The notes beneath the pieces were generated by a model. That model saw only the letters and a list, made by a program, of their open reading frames with translations. It had not been told where the DNA came from and made no database searches. The position numbers were made by a program, and so were the translations under genes. This document shows positions 8,545-16,573 of a stretch of 64,000 bases of DNA, in pieces; the stretch's first letter is position 1; every line of letters begins with the position of its first letter. Source of the DNA: Fibrobacterota bacterium (GTDB taxonomy: Bacteria > Fibrobacterota > Fibrobacteria > UBA11236); the NCBI GenBank assembly GCA_028287465.1, contig JAQBPO010000062.1:124001-188000 (forward strand), in the 5' to 3' direction.

Positions 8545-9266
8545 GCATCCACTCCCAGCAGGGCAAGCGTCCCCGCGTCCAATGCCTTCAAGGCCGAGAG
8601 GACTTCCCGTTCACCCGAAAGGTTCGGGGCCGTTCCCGCGGGAGCGGCCCGGATCCCCGCGGCCACCAATCCCACCTTGCCTTTTTCCAATTTCGCCTCG
8701 ACCAGATGCGCTTGGGACTTCTTCTGGAACTCCCTGACGTTCGCTTCCGAGACAAGTACCGCGGCCACCGACTGGAAGATCAGAAGCGGCAGCAGATCCT
8801 CCACCTTGGTCACGCGGTTGACCCGGGGGGTCCCGGATACCAGATTCCCGACGAAGGCGTCCATCTCCTTGCGATCGAGCATTCCCACCACGCCGATGTC
8901 CGCTGCGGAAACCTTCGACGCTTCGAGGGGTTTGTCGATGGAAAGCAGGACGAAATTCTCGGTCGCGGAACCGTTGCGATTCCCTTGCAAGCGGGGCAGG
9001 TATTCCGGGAATTGGCGCAAGACCGCGTTCTGGGCGAGGATGGCCTGGGGATGCTCGCGCAGGACCAGGGCCTGCAGATCCGTAAGCCTCCCGAATACGG
9101 TTATCTCGAGGCCGGGGCATTTTTTCGCCAGGGCTTCCTGGATGGCCAGGGGACGGGCGAGGGAGGGGTAGAAAACGAAAACCTTGCTTCCAGCCAGGCA
9201 CGGTCGCGCGGAAATCGAAAAGATTATGATGACCGCAAGAATGCGGGCTAGCCTGGTCCGGGACAT
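8535..9266 (-). CDS. Exported solute-binding-like protein
   Basis: 243 residues with a clear signal peptide (MSRTRLARILAVIIIFSIS...CLAG). The mature part has alternating beta/alpha blocks (KVFVFYPSLARPLAIQEAL, NFVLLSIDKPLEASKVSAADIGVVGM, VEDLLPLLIFQSVAAVLVSEAN) like a periplasmic binding protein of the phosphonate/phosphate type. The family is not certain. It is the first gene of a three-gene operon with a second binding protein and the sensor kinase. A TATAAT box sits 9 nt upstream of the start codon and there is no ribosome-binding site, so the mRNA may be nearly leaderless. Confidence 0.6.
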   Translation of the reverse strand: MSRTRLARILAVIIIFSISARPCLAGSKVFVFYPSLARPLAIQEALAKKCPGLEITVFGRLTDLQALVLREHPQAILAQNAVLRQFPEYLPRLQGNRNGSATENFVLLSIDKPLEASKVSAADIGVVGMLDRKEMDAFVGNLVSGTPRVNRVTKVEDLLPLLIFQSVAAVLVSEANVREFQKKSQAHLVEAKLEKGKVGLVAAGIRAAPAGTAPNLSGEREVLSALKALDAGTLALLGVDAWK

Positions 9267-9275
9267 GTTTGGCGA

Positions 9276-9281
9276 ATTATA
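9276..9281 (-). promoter_or_regulatory. TATAAT -10 box close to the start codon
   Basis: On the minus strand these bases read TATAAT, a perfect -10 box, whose downstream end is only 9 nt from the ATG at 9266. The best -35 at normal spacing is weak (TGAATA). Transcription would begin about 3 nt ahead of the start codon. Confidence 0.45.
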
Positions 9282-9410
9282 TCATGCCGGATACGGCGTA
9301 TTCACTACGGAACGGGGTTTTCAGGAGCTTTTGGCACCCCGTCTGGGTTATCATCTGAAGGCGTTTCCTAGAATGATCCCGGCATTTGACATTTTTTATA
9401 TTGGACTCGG

Positions 9411-10685
9411 ATGGAAAAGAAGAATATCGCCTTGCTGGGCGCCACAGGCTCGATTGGGATGGCATCCCTCAAGGTCTTCCGCCAGCACCCGGAGCGTTTC
9501 CGCCTGGTGGCCGTGGCCGCGGGCCGCCAATGGGACAAATTGCTCCCCGTCATCAACGAATTCAAAGTGGAAAAGGTGTGCCTCTGGGATGCCGCCGCCG
9601 CAGCCGAGATGCGCAAGCATACCTCCGCGACGGTCCTGGAAGGCATGGAGGGCCTGCTGGAACTGGTTTCGCTCCGTGAAGTGGACTATGTCCTCAATGG
9701 GCTCGTTGGCGCCATCGGCTGCCGCCCGACCCTGGAAGCCATTTCCCACGGGAAGCATGTCGGCCTGGCGAACAAGGAAACCATGGTCATGGCCGGGGAG
9801 ATCATTAATGAGGCGCTGCGACGGAACCCCTCCAGCCGCCTCATCCCGATCGATTCCGAGCATTCCGCCATCTTCCAATGCCTGGCCGGCCGGCCGGTTT
9901 CCGAGGTGGAGCAGATCCAACTGACCGCATCCGGAGGCCCTTTCCGGGAACGGCCCATGGCCGCCTTCGAAAGCATCCGCAAGGCCGACGCCCTCAAGCA
10001 CCCCACCTGGGTCATGGGCGAGAAGATCACCATCGATTCGGCCACCCTGATGAACAAGGGCCTGGAAGTCATCGAGGCCCACTATCTCTTCAACGTGGCG
10101 ATGAAGGACATCAAGGTCGTCGTCCATCCGGCCTCCATCATCCATTCTTTCGTCCAGTTCCGGGACGGATCCCTGATGGCCCAATTGGGCTGCCCGGACA
10201 TGCAGCTCCCCATCCAATATGCCCTGACCTTCCCCGAACGGTGGCCGCTCCAGGTGGAACGCCTGGACATGACCCGGATCGGGAAGCTGGAATTCTTCCC
10301 GCCCGACCTCGACAAATTCCCCTGCCTTGCCCTGGCGTACCGCGCCGGCAACCTGGGGGGCACCGCCCCGGCCATCCTGAACGCGGCCAATGAGGCCGCG
10401 GTCGCGCGCTTCCTCGGGGAAACCCTCGCCTTTACGGATATCCCTCGAGTCATCGAAGCGGTCCTGGACGAAGCGGAAATCATCCCGAAGCCCACCCTGG
10501 AAAACGTCATCGAGGCGGACGCTTGGGCGCGCCAGGCGGCCACACGCATCATTTCAGCCCTGCCGCCGCATTCGCCGGCCCTCGCCATAGACGGGGTCCC
10601 GACGGCCGTTCCCGCTGCGACCGCGGGCTCCGCGGCCTCCGCGGCGCCTTCGCGACAATCGACCGCCAAAGCGGCCAAACGGTAG
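9411..10685 (+). CDS. dxr: 1-deoxy-D-xylulose 5-phosphate reductoisomerase
   Basis: Second enzyme of the MEP isoprenoid pathway, converting DXP to MEP with NADPH and a divalent metal. All key blocks are visible: the NADPH-binding loop (NIALLGATGSIG) at the very N-terminus, ANKETMVMAG, the acidic/Ser metal and substrate region (PIDSEHSAIFQCL), the flexible ASGGPFR loop, and ITIDSATLMNKGLEVIEAHY with HPASIIHSFVQF. The 424 residues include an extra Ala/Ser-rich tail of about 30 residues after the family end. It is followed 27 bp later by rseP, the usual order. No ribosome-binding site is evident, and a TATATT box ends 8 nt before the ATG. Confidence 0.97.
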   Translation: MEKKNIALLGATGSIGMASLKVFRQHPERFRLVAVAAGRQWDKLLPVINEFKVEKVCLWDAAAAAEMRKHTSATVLEGMEGLLELVSLREVDYVLNGLVGAIGCRPTLEAISHGKHVGLANKETMVMAGEIINEALRRNPSSRLIPIDSEHSAIFQCLAGRPVSEVEQIQLTASGGPFRERPMAAFESIRKADALKHPTWVMGEKITIDSATLMNKGLEVIEAHYLFNVAMKDIKVVVHPASIIHSFVQFRDGSLMAQLGCPDMQLPIQYALTFPERWPLQVERLDMTRIGKLEFFPPDLDKFPCLALAYRAGNLGGTAPAILNAANEAAVARFLGETLAFTDIPRVIEAVLDEAEIIPKPTLENVIEADAWARQAATRIISALPPHSPALAIDGVPTAVPAATAGSAASAAPSRQSTAKAAKR

Positions 10686-10712
10686 GGCTCTCCCCGCCGG
10701 AAAGGTTTTACC

Positions 10713-12044
10713 ATGCATCTCACAGGTTACTGGTCCCTCCTATATCAAGTCCCCGTCGGCCTCATCGGCCTGAGCCTGATGGTCTTCATCCACGAATTCG
10801 GGCATTTCGCCGTGGCCAAGTGGGTGGGCGTGAAGGTCCACACCTTCTCCATCGGCTTCGGCAAGAAGCTGATCAAGTTCAAGCGCGGCGACACCGAGTA
10901 CGCGCTTTCGGCGATCCCTTTCGGCGGCTACGTGGCCATGGCCGGGGAAAGCCCCGAGGACGGCGGCTACGGCAATACGGACGAGTTCCGGAACAAGTCC
11001 ATCCCCGCCCGCCTGGCCATCGCCGTCGCGGGCCCCGCCGCCAACCTGGCCTTCGCCTTCGTCATCCTTTTCGGGCTATACCTTTCCGGCGTGCAGGAAC
11101 CCAAGACCAACATGATCGTGGGCACCGTCGAGGAAGGTTCCGCCGGGGCCGCGGCCGGCATCAAGCCCGGGGATGAACTGCTCAAGCTCAACGGCAAGCC
11201 CATGGTCGATTGGGACGTATTCATGCAGGACGTGGCCATGGAAGGCGGCCACCCGGTGCCCGTGGAGATCCGCCGCGCCGGCAAGGACACCATCGTCAGC
11301 ATGACTTCGGAAATCAACCAGAAGTTCGGCATCGCATTCTCCGGCATCTCCGGCGAACGCGTGGTGGAAATCGACAAGGTCATCCCTGGCCGGCCCGCGG
11401 AAGGCGCGGGCCTCAAGGTGAACGATCGCATCCTTTCCGTGGAGGGCATCCGCATCCCTTCCGCCACCTCCCTGATCGAATTGGTGAACAATTCCAAGGG
11501 CGCGCAGATAACCTTCGGCCTCATCCGCGACGGCGCCAAGCAGGAGATCCAGGTGACCCCCGTAATGGACGAAGGCAGCAAGCGTTTCATCGTGGGCATC
11601 TACCCGCGGGAAATCGTGCCCACGGTGCTCGTGAAGCGCAGCGCCCCGGAAGCGTTCAAGAAGAGCATCGAGAAGAATTACGAGTCCGGGACCATGGTCC
11701 TGCGCACCATGTCCGGCATCGTCACCGGCAAGATCAAGATGAAGGCGCTTTCCGGGCCCATCGGCATCGTTCAGATGATCGCGGGGAGCCTGCGCCAGAG
11801 CCTGCAGAAGTTCCTGGAGTTCATGGCGCTGTTGAACACGAACCTGGCGGTGCTGAACATCCTGCCGTTGGCGATTACGGACGGCGGCGTGGTGATGTTC
11901 CTGCTGCTGGAGGCGATCCGGAAGAAGCCGTTGAGCTTGAACACCCAGCTTTTGATCAACAAGGTGGGGTTCAGCTTCTTTCTGCTGTTGTTCCTCTTCG
12001 TTACGTTCCAGGATATCATCCGGATACCCTGGTTCCTCAATTAA
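10713..12044 (+). CDS. rseP: Site-2 zinc metalloprotease, RseP family
   Basis: 443-residue intramembrane protease. The zinc-binding HEFGH motif (residues 27-31) lies in the first transmembrane helix. Two PDZ domains fill the periplasmic loop (about 125-300, including GTVEEGSAGAAAGIKPGDEL and VDKVIPGRPAEGAGLKVNDRI). The C-terminal helices carry the third-ligand region in the form LNILPLAITDGGVV, a variation on the common LNLLPxPxLDGG. RseP-type enzymes cleave anti-sigma factors and clear signal peptides. It is co-transcribed with dxr. Copy 2 of the inverted-stem element begins only 11 bp after the stop codon. Confidence 0.93.
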   Translation: MHLTGYWSLLYQVPVGLIGLSLMVFIHEFGHFAVAKWVGVKVHTFSIGFGKKLIKFKRGDTEYALSAIPFGGYVAMAGESPEDGGYGNTDEFRNKSIPARLAIAVAGPAANLAFAFVILFGLYLSGVQEPKTNMIVGTVEEGSAGAAAGIKPGDELLKLNGKPMVDWDVFMQDVAMEGGHPVPVEIRRAGKDTIVSMTSEINQKFGIAFSGISGERVVEIDKVIPGRPAEGAGLKVNDRILSVEGIRIPSATSLIELVNNSKGAQITFGLIRDGAKQEIQVTPVMDEGSKRFIVGIYPREIVPTVLVKRSAPEAFKKSIEKNYESGTMVLRTMSGIVTGKIKMKALSGPIGIVQMIAGSLRQSLQKFLEFMALLNTNLAVLNILPLAITDGGVVMFLLLEAIRKKPLSLNTQLLINKVGFSFFLLLFLFVTFQDIIRIPWFLN

Positions 12045-12055
12045 CGCTGTCCGGC

Positions 12056-12276
12056 CGGGGCGGGTGCCTCCCTGTCGGGCGGCGTCGCTCCGCCCAATGG
12101 CTAATCTGATACTTTGAGTCTACCGGCCTTCCTTGGGCCGGTTCTTTGTATCTGCCGCGCTCACTCGCGAATGGACGCCTCTCGCAGCGCGGTCGCGCAG
12201 ACGCTCGTTCACGCCCCATGCGTCAGGCCCGCCAAAGGGCTGCGCTCGCATGCCCGACAGGGAGGCACCCGCCCCG
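12056..12276 (-). repeat. 221-bp element closed by a 25-bp perfect inverted repeat (copy 2)
   Basis: Bases 12056-12080 are the exact reverse complement of 12252-12276. Read on the minus strand, the body matches copy 1 (870-1095) closely, including the inner hairpin 12122-12128/12136-12142. The closing stem shares only its ends (GGCGGGT and CGGGC) with copy 1; the middle is different but still perfectly paired. It begins directly after rseP. Confidence 0.8.
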
Positions 12277-12395
12277 TCCTTTTCCGTTGGGTCTGCGCGG
12301 TCGCTAAGAGTCGCGCGGTTGGGCTGGGTGGGGGTCGCTTCGGGGGAATGCGATGCCGATTGGGTTTTGAAGAGTGGGTCGATAGGGGCGCGGTG

Positions 12396-12498
12396 GCCGC
12401 CTTTGGCGGCGCGCTTCAGGAGTCGGTGAGATTCAGGGGTCGTTGGGACTCAGGGGGCGTTGGGATTCGGGGTGCAGCGAGATTCAGGGGCGTGTGGG
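12396..12498 (-). repeat. GC hairpin and 17-bp tandem repeats of the right composite repeat
   Basis: Reading from 12498 down, five 17-bp units (for example 12431-12447, ATTCAGGGGTCGTTGGG on the plus strand) end at 12414. The GCCGCC hairpin at 12396-12410 follows. Order and content mirror the left module, so 12056-12498 is a complete inverted copy. The stretch 12277-12395 is the variable spacer. In 12499-12797 I see no gene; it holds the chitinase leader with short hairpins, such as 12692-12706 with a GCCGC/GCGGC stem. Confidence 0.75.
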
Positions 12499-12797
12499 TT
12501 TTTTATTGACCAGTTTTTATGGTCATGCTTGCGGTCTTGAGGATCTTGAGGTCTGCGAAGGATAAAGACGGAACGGCGGGTTCCATTTTGGGTTTTTGCG
12601 TGGAAATACGTTTCACCATTTTCGCCTGGATCTTCATGCATTCCTGAGGCCATGCCCTATATTGATTACAGGGTTTCATTTTCCAATTCAAGCCGCTTCT
12701 TGCGGCCCTATATAGACGGCACCATGGCGGTGTCTCAGGGCAATCAAGGGCATTCCAACCTGCCGGAGTCTTTCCGGCGGGAGGGGAGGAGCATGTC

Positions 12798-14132
12798 ATG
12801 AAAAAACCAACCGGAATAACCAACCTATTGCGGCCGGAAGGGCGGGGCCTTTCGGCCATTGGCCGGGCGATGGCGCTTTTGCCGCTCATCGGCTTCGTCT
12901 TCGGGGTTGCGGCCCCCGTCACGGCGGCAACCACCCTGGAAGTCTCGGGCAGGGTGGTGGTGGGATACTGGCACAATTGGGAGAATGCCGCCGCGCCTTT
13001 CATCCGGCTCAAGGACGTTCCGGACTATTACAATGTGGTCTGCGTTTCCTTCGCCGAATCCACGTCCCCGTCGGACATGACCATGAAGTTCGCCCCGGAA
13101 CTCCAAAGCGAGGAATCCTTCATCGCCGACGTGAAGGCCCTGCAGGCCAAGGGCAAGAAGGTCCTATTGTCCCTGGGTGGGCAGAACGGCCATGCCGATC
13201 TGTCCCTGCCCGCGGAGAAGCAGAAATTCATCGAGTCCATGGACGCGATCATCAAACGGTACGGGCTGAACGGCCTGGACATCGACCTGGAAGGAGGCAG
13301 CATCCATCTGGGAGCCGGGGATACGGATTTCCGCAAGCCGGTTTCCCCGCTCATGGTCAACCTCATCGATGCCATCCGTACCTTGCGCGCGCGGAACGGC
13401 GAGTCGGCCTTCTGGATCACCGCGGCCCCGGAAATAGCCTATGTCCAGGGCGGGATCGCCGCCTTCGCGGGAATATGGGGAGCCTACCTTCCCCTGCTTT
13501 ACGGCCTCAAGGACGTGCTGACCTATGTCCATGTGCAATACTATAACGCCGGGGGCAACGATGCCTTGGACGGCAAGGTCTACAACCAGGGAACGGCGGA
13601 CTTCCTGGTGGCGATGACGGAGATGCTGCTCGCGGGCTTTCCCCTGGGCGGCAACAAGGACAATTTCTTTCCCGGGTTCGCCGAAAGCCAGGTCGCCTTC
13701 GGAATCCCCGCGGTGCCCGCTGCGGCATCCAGCGGATATATCGCCTACCCGGAAGTCCTGAAGGCCCTGGATTACCTGACCAAGGGGAAATCCTTCGGGG
13801 GTTCCTATGTCTTGCGTAAACCCGGCGGGTACCCAGGGCTGCGCGGCATCATGACCTGGTCCGTCAATTGGGATGCGCCTCAGGGGTATAAATTCGGGCA
13901 GACCTTCGCCGGCTATTTCACCGGGCTTCCTTCCATGCCTCCCGTAAACCTGACCCGTCCGGCCATCCGTTGGAAAGGGCGATCGGAGGGATCCTCCCTT
14001 GCGATCCTCGGCGTGAACGGAGCCTATCTCGGCCAAATCGGATCGGGAACCGGATCCATGCCCGGGTCCTGGCATGAAAGTGGCCTGGAACGGATTCCCA
14101 GGGGGGCCGTGCAGCGGGTCATCCGACCCTGA
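12798..14132 (+). CDS. Secreted GH18 chitinase-like glycoside hydrolase
   Basis: 444 residues with an N-terminal export signal (hydrophobic stretch about 24-45). A GH18 catalytic domain follows with VVVGYWHNW at its start and the catalytic signature NGLDIDLE (D161, D163 and the proton donor E165), plus the substrate-binding regions VQYYNAGG and IMTWSVNWD. It should hydrolyse beta-1,4-GlcNAc polymers through the substrate-assisted mechanism. The C-terminal about 50 residues (SSLAILGVNGAYLGQIG, GSWHESGLE, IPRG) look like a degenerate sorting or adhesion tail after the catalytic domain. A strong ribosome-binding site (GGGAGGGGAGGAG) precedes the ATG. The closest relatives appear to be the single-domain bacterial chitinases. 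Confidence 0.85.
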   Translation: MKKPTGITNLLRPEGRGLSAIGRAMALLPLIGFVFGVAAPVTAATTLEVSGRVVVGYWHNWENAAAPFIRLKDVPDYYNVVCVSFAESTSPSDMTMKFAPELQSEESFIADVKALQAKGKKVLLSLGGQNGHADLSLPAEKQKFIESMDAIIKRYGLNGLDIDLEGGSIHLGAGDTDFRKPVSPLMVNLIDAIRTLRARNGESAFWITAAPEIAYVQGGIAAFAGIWGAYLPLLYGLKDVLTYVHVQYYNAGGNDALDGKVYNQGTADFLVAMTEMLLAGFPLGGNKDNFFPGFAESQVAFGIPAVPAAASSGYIAYPEVLKALDYLTKGKSFGGSYVLRKPGGYPGLRGIMTWSVNWDAPQGYKFGQTFAGYFTGLPSMPPVNLTRPAIRWKGRSEGSSLAILGVNGAYLGQIGSGTGSMPGSWHESGLERIPRGAVQRVIRP

Positions 14133-14214
14133 GGCCCCTGGCCATGGCCCTGGAAAGGAAGGGTGGACACATTGGGCGCATCCGGCATATCCCGGATTAC
14201 TAAATTGAAGCCCT

Positions 14215-15498
14215 ATGAAAGTACTGATTATCGGAAACGGCGGCAGAGAGCACGCCATCGGCCGTAAACTCGCCTCCTCCCCCAAGAAGCCCACCCTCAT
14301 CTTCGCCCCCGGCAATCCCGGCATGGAAGATCTGGGTTCCTGCTTCTCGGTTTCCCCGGACGACTTCCGCGGCCTCCTCACCTTGGCCCAGGTCCAAAAG
14401 GTCGACGTCACCATAGTCGGACCGGAGCAGCCCCTCGTGGGCGGTATCGTGGACCTGTTCGAGGCGAACGGGTTGCGCATCTTCGGACCGGACCGCGCGG
14501 CCGCGGCCTTGGAGGGAAGCAAGGCCTTCGCCAAGGATTTCATGGGCCGGCACGGGATCCCCACCGCAATGTACCGGACCTTCCGCGCCCTGGAGCCGGC
14601 CAAGGCCCACCTGCGCGAAGTGGGCGCTCCCATCGTCATCAAGGCCAGCGGGTTGGCGGGCGGCAAGGGCGCCGTGGTCTGCATGACCCTCCCCGAGGCG
14701 GAAAGCGCCTTGCAGTCCATGCTCGGCCCCAAGGCCATGTTCGGCCTGGCCGGATCGGAAGTGGTGATGGAGGAATTCATGGAGGGCGAAGAAGCTTCCG
14801 TGTTCGCCCTTACCGATGGAGAGGCCTTCGTCCTGTTGCCGACCGCGCAGGATCACAAGCGCATCGGCGACGGGGATACCGGGCCCAATACCGGCGGCAT
14901 GGGCGCCTATGCTCCTGCGCCCCTCATGACGCCGGAACTGTTGGAAGAGGCCTCGCGCACCATCATCGCCCCCACCCTGGAAGGCATGCGCCGGGAAGGG
15001 ATACCCTACAAGGGCATCCTGTACGTGGGTCTCATGATCACGGCCAAGGGTCCCAAGGTGGTCGAGTTCAATTGCCGCTTGGGGGATCCGGAAACCCAGG
15101 TGGTCCTTCCCATCCTCCAGGAGGACTTCCTGGAATTGATCCTGGCCTCCCTGGACGGGCGCCTTGGGGACATGAAGGTGGCCCCTCCCAAGGAATGGGG
15201 CGCCGTGGTGGTCATGGCTTCCAAAGGTTACCCTGGTCCGTATGAAACCGGCATCCCCATTACCGGGTTGGAGTCCGTGCAATCCCTGACCCATTCCCAT
15301 GCCATCCACGCCGGTACAAAGCGCATGCAAGGCAAACTCGTTACGGCCGGAGGCCGGGTCCTGGGCATGGTCGGACAGGGCGCCACCCTTCCCGATGCCA
15401 TTCAGGCCGCCTATGCGGGAGTGGAGATGGTGACCTTCCCCGGCGCGCAATTTCGCACCGATATTGCGAAAAAAGGCCTCGCCAGATTGGTAACTTAG
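14215..15498 (+). CDS. purD: Phosphoribosylamine-glycine ligase (GARS)
   Basis: 427 residues, full length for PurD. It catalyses ATP-dependent joining of glycine to phosphoribosylamine in purine synthesis. It starts with the family N-terminus MKVLIIGNGGREHAI, has the linker FAPGNPG and continues with an ATP-grasp domain (VIKASGLAGGKGAVV, VVMEEFMEGEEASVF). The PurD signature RIGDGDTGPNTGGMGAY and the metal-binding VVEFNCRLGDPETQ block are both visible. It ends 5 bp before the next gene, so the two are co-transcribed. A TANNNT hexamer lies 8 nt before the ATG and the ribosome-binding site is weak. Confidence 0.97.
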   Translation: MKVLIIGNGGREHAIGRKLASSPKKPTLIFAPGNPGMEDLGSCFSVSPDDFRGLLTLAQVQKVDVTIVGPEQPLVGGIVDLFEANGLRIFGPDRAAAALEGSKAFAKDFMGRHGIPTAMYRTFRALEPAKAHLREVGAPIVIKASGLAGGKGAVVCMTLPEAESALQSMLGPKAMFGLAGSEVVMEEFMEGEEASVFALTDGEAFVLLPTAQDHKRIGDGDTGPNTGGMGAYAPAPLMTPELLEEASRTIIAPTLEGMRREGIPYKGILYVGLMITAKGPKVVEFNCRLGDPETQVVLPILQEDFLELILASLDGRLGDMKVAPPKEWGAVVVMASKGYPGPYETGIPITGLESVQSLTHSHAIHAGTKRMQGKLVTAGGRVLGMVGQGATLPDAIQAAYAGVEMVTFPGAQFRTDIAKKGLARLVT

Positions 15499-15503
15499 GG
15501 GCC

Positions 15504-16454
15504 ATGCGCCTTTCCCCTTCCCCCGAGCCCGGCGCCTTAGGCCGGGTCCTGGTCCTGGTCCTTCTCGCCGCATGGTTCGCCATGCCCGCTCCCGTCGACG
15601 CCGAACCTGCGGTCGCCGTCGTGAAGCCCGGTTCCGCTGCTAAGAACGGTTCCGCCGCTAAGAGCGGTTCCGCTTCCAAACCGGCTGCCGGTTCCGTTCC
15701 CAAGCCGATCAAATCCCCCGCCCCAGGCGTGGCCACCATTCCTGCGCCGGTTCCGGTCCCCATCGATACGGTTCCGGCCCTGCGGAATCTGGGGCAAAAA
15801 GCGCTGAAAGTGCCGGAAAAACTGTTGTTCGACGTGATTTGGGGAGGATGGAGCTTCCGCTGGATAACCGCAGGCAGGGCCACCTTGGAGCTGCTTCCCA
15901 CGGAAGTCCCGACCGAATGGAAAATCCAGTCCCTGGCCTGGTGCAATGGTTTCTTCCAAAGCATCTATCCCGTCCGCGATACGGTCTCCTCCGTCATTGA
16001 CTCCCGTGGCATCTATCCCAACCGCTTCGACAAGCATCTGCACGAGGGCAATTACCACGCTGCCATCTCCGCCAGGTACGATCAGCAGGCTCATGTCCTC
16101 AAAACCCAGGATACGACCCTGGCCATCGAGCCCTTCACCCATGACGTTCTCTCCGCCTTCTACTTCATCCGCACCCAGAAGATCCGGCCCGGGGATACCC
16201 TCGATTTGGCCGCGGTTTCAGGCAAAAAGAAGTACAACCTGAAGGTCCTGTGCCACGGGCGGGAGACCATCACGGTCCCGGCCGGCAAATTCAATACCTT
16301 GGTGGTGGAGCCCGTCCTCAAAGGGGACGGACTGTTCAAGGCCAAGGGCAAACTGACCATCTGGGTCACGGACGACGAGTTCCATACCCCCGTGAAGATG
16401 CAAAGCAAGATCCCCGTGGGCTCCATAAAGGCCGAGTTGGTATCGAAGTCGTGA
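15504..16454 (+). CDS. Exported DUF3108 domain protein
   Basis: 316 residues. A signal peptide (about 1-34) is followed by a low-complexity Ala/Lys/Ser/Pro linker (about 40-90) and a DUF3108 domain (about 105-315). The domain shows LLFDVIWGGWSFRWITAGRA, SLAWCNGFFQSIYPVRDT, DVLSAFYFIRTQ and the closing IWVTDDEFHTPVKMQSKIPVGSIKAEL. DUF3108 proteins are periplasmic or outer-membrane associated and their molecular role is not established. The gene follows purD by 5 bp but is functionally unrelated as far as can be seen. The Ala-rich linker resembles that of the exported protein at the far right end of the window. Confidence 0.8.
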   Translation: MRLSPSPEPGALGRVLVLVLLAAWFAMPAPVDAEPAVAVVKPGSAAKNGSAAKSGSASKPAAGSVPKPIKSPAPGVATIPAPVPVPIDTVPALRNLGQKALKVPEKLLFDVIWGGWSFRWITAGRATLELLPTEVPTEWKIQSLAWCNGFFQSIYPVRDTVSSVIDSRGIYPNRFDKHLHEGNYHAAISARYDQQAHVLKTQDTTLAIEPFTHDVLSAFYFIRTQKIRPGDTLDLAAVSGKKKYNLKVLCHGRETITVPAGKFNTLVVEPVLKGDGLFKAKGKLTIWVTDDEFHTPVKMQSKIPVGSIKAELVSKS

Positions 16455-16573
16455 TCCGTTTTTCCCCCGGAAAACCGGGGCCGATGGCGGAATTCGATCC
16501 TTACTAGTGTAAAATTCGATTATATTCTGGTTACTTCCATTGCTTCGATTCTTCCAACCAAGGAGACCATGTG

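Noticed and set aside
9386-9391. TTGACA as -35 box for dxr
   Set aside because: A -10 box at normal spacing would fall on the start codon. The AT-rich hexamer at 9397-9402 is only 5 bp away.
870-12276. Composite transposon with the two elements as terminal repeats
   Set aside because: No transposase or integrase lies between them, the arms differ in sequence between copies, and the segment contains essential genes (dxr, rseP).
12508-12526. Terminator (TGACCA hairpin)
   Set aside because: The T-rich run lies on the wrong side for the plus strand and reads as A on the minus strand.
12499-12797. Riboswitch in the chitinase leader (c-di-GMP type considered)
   Set aside because: Some purine-rich words and hairpins are present, but the conserved core of known classes could not be matched.
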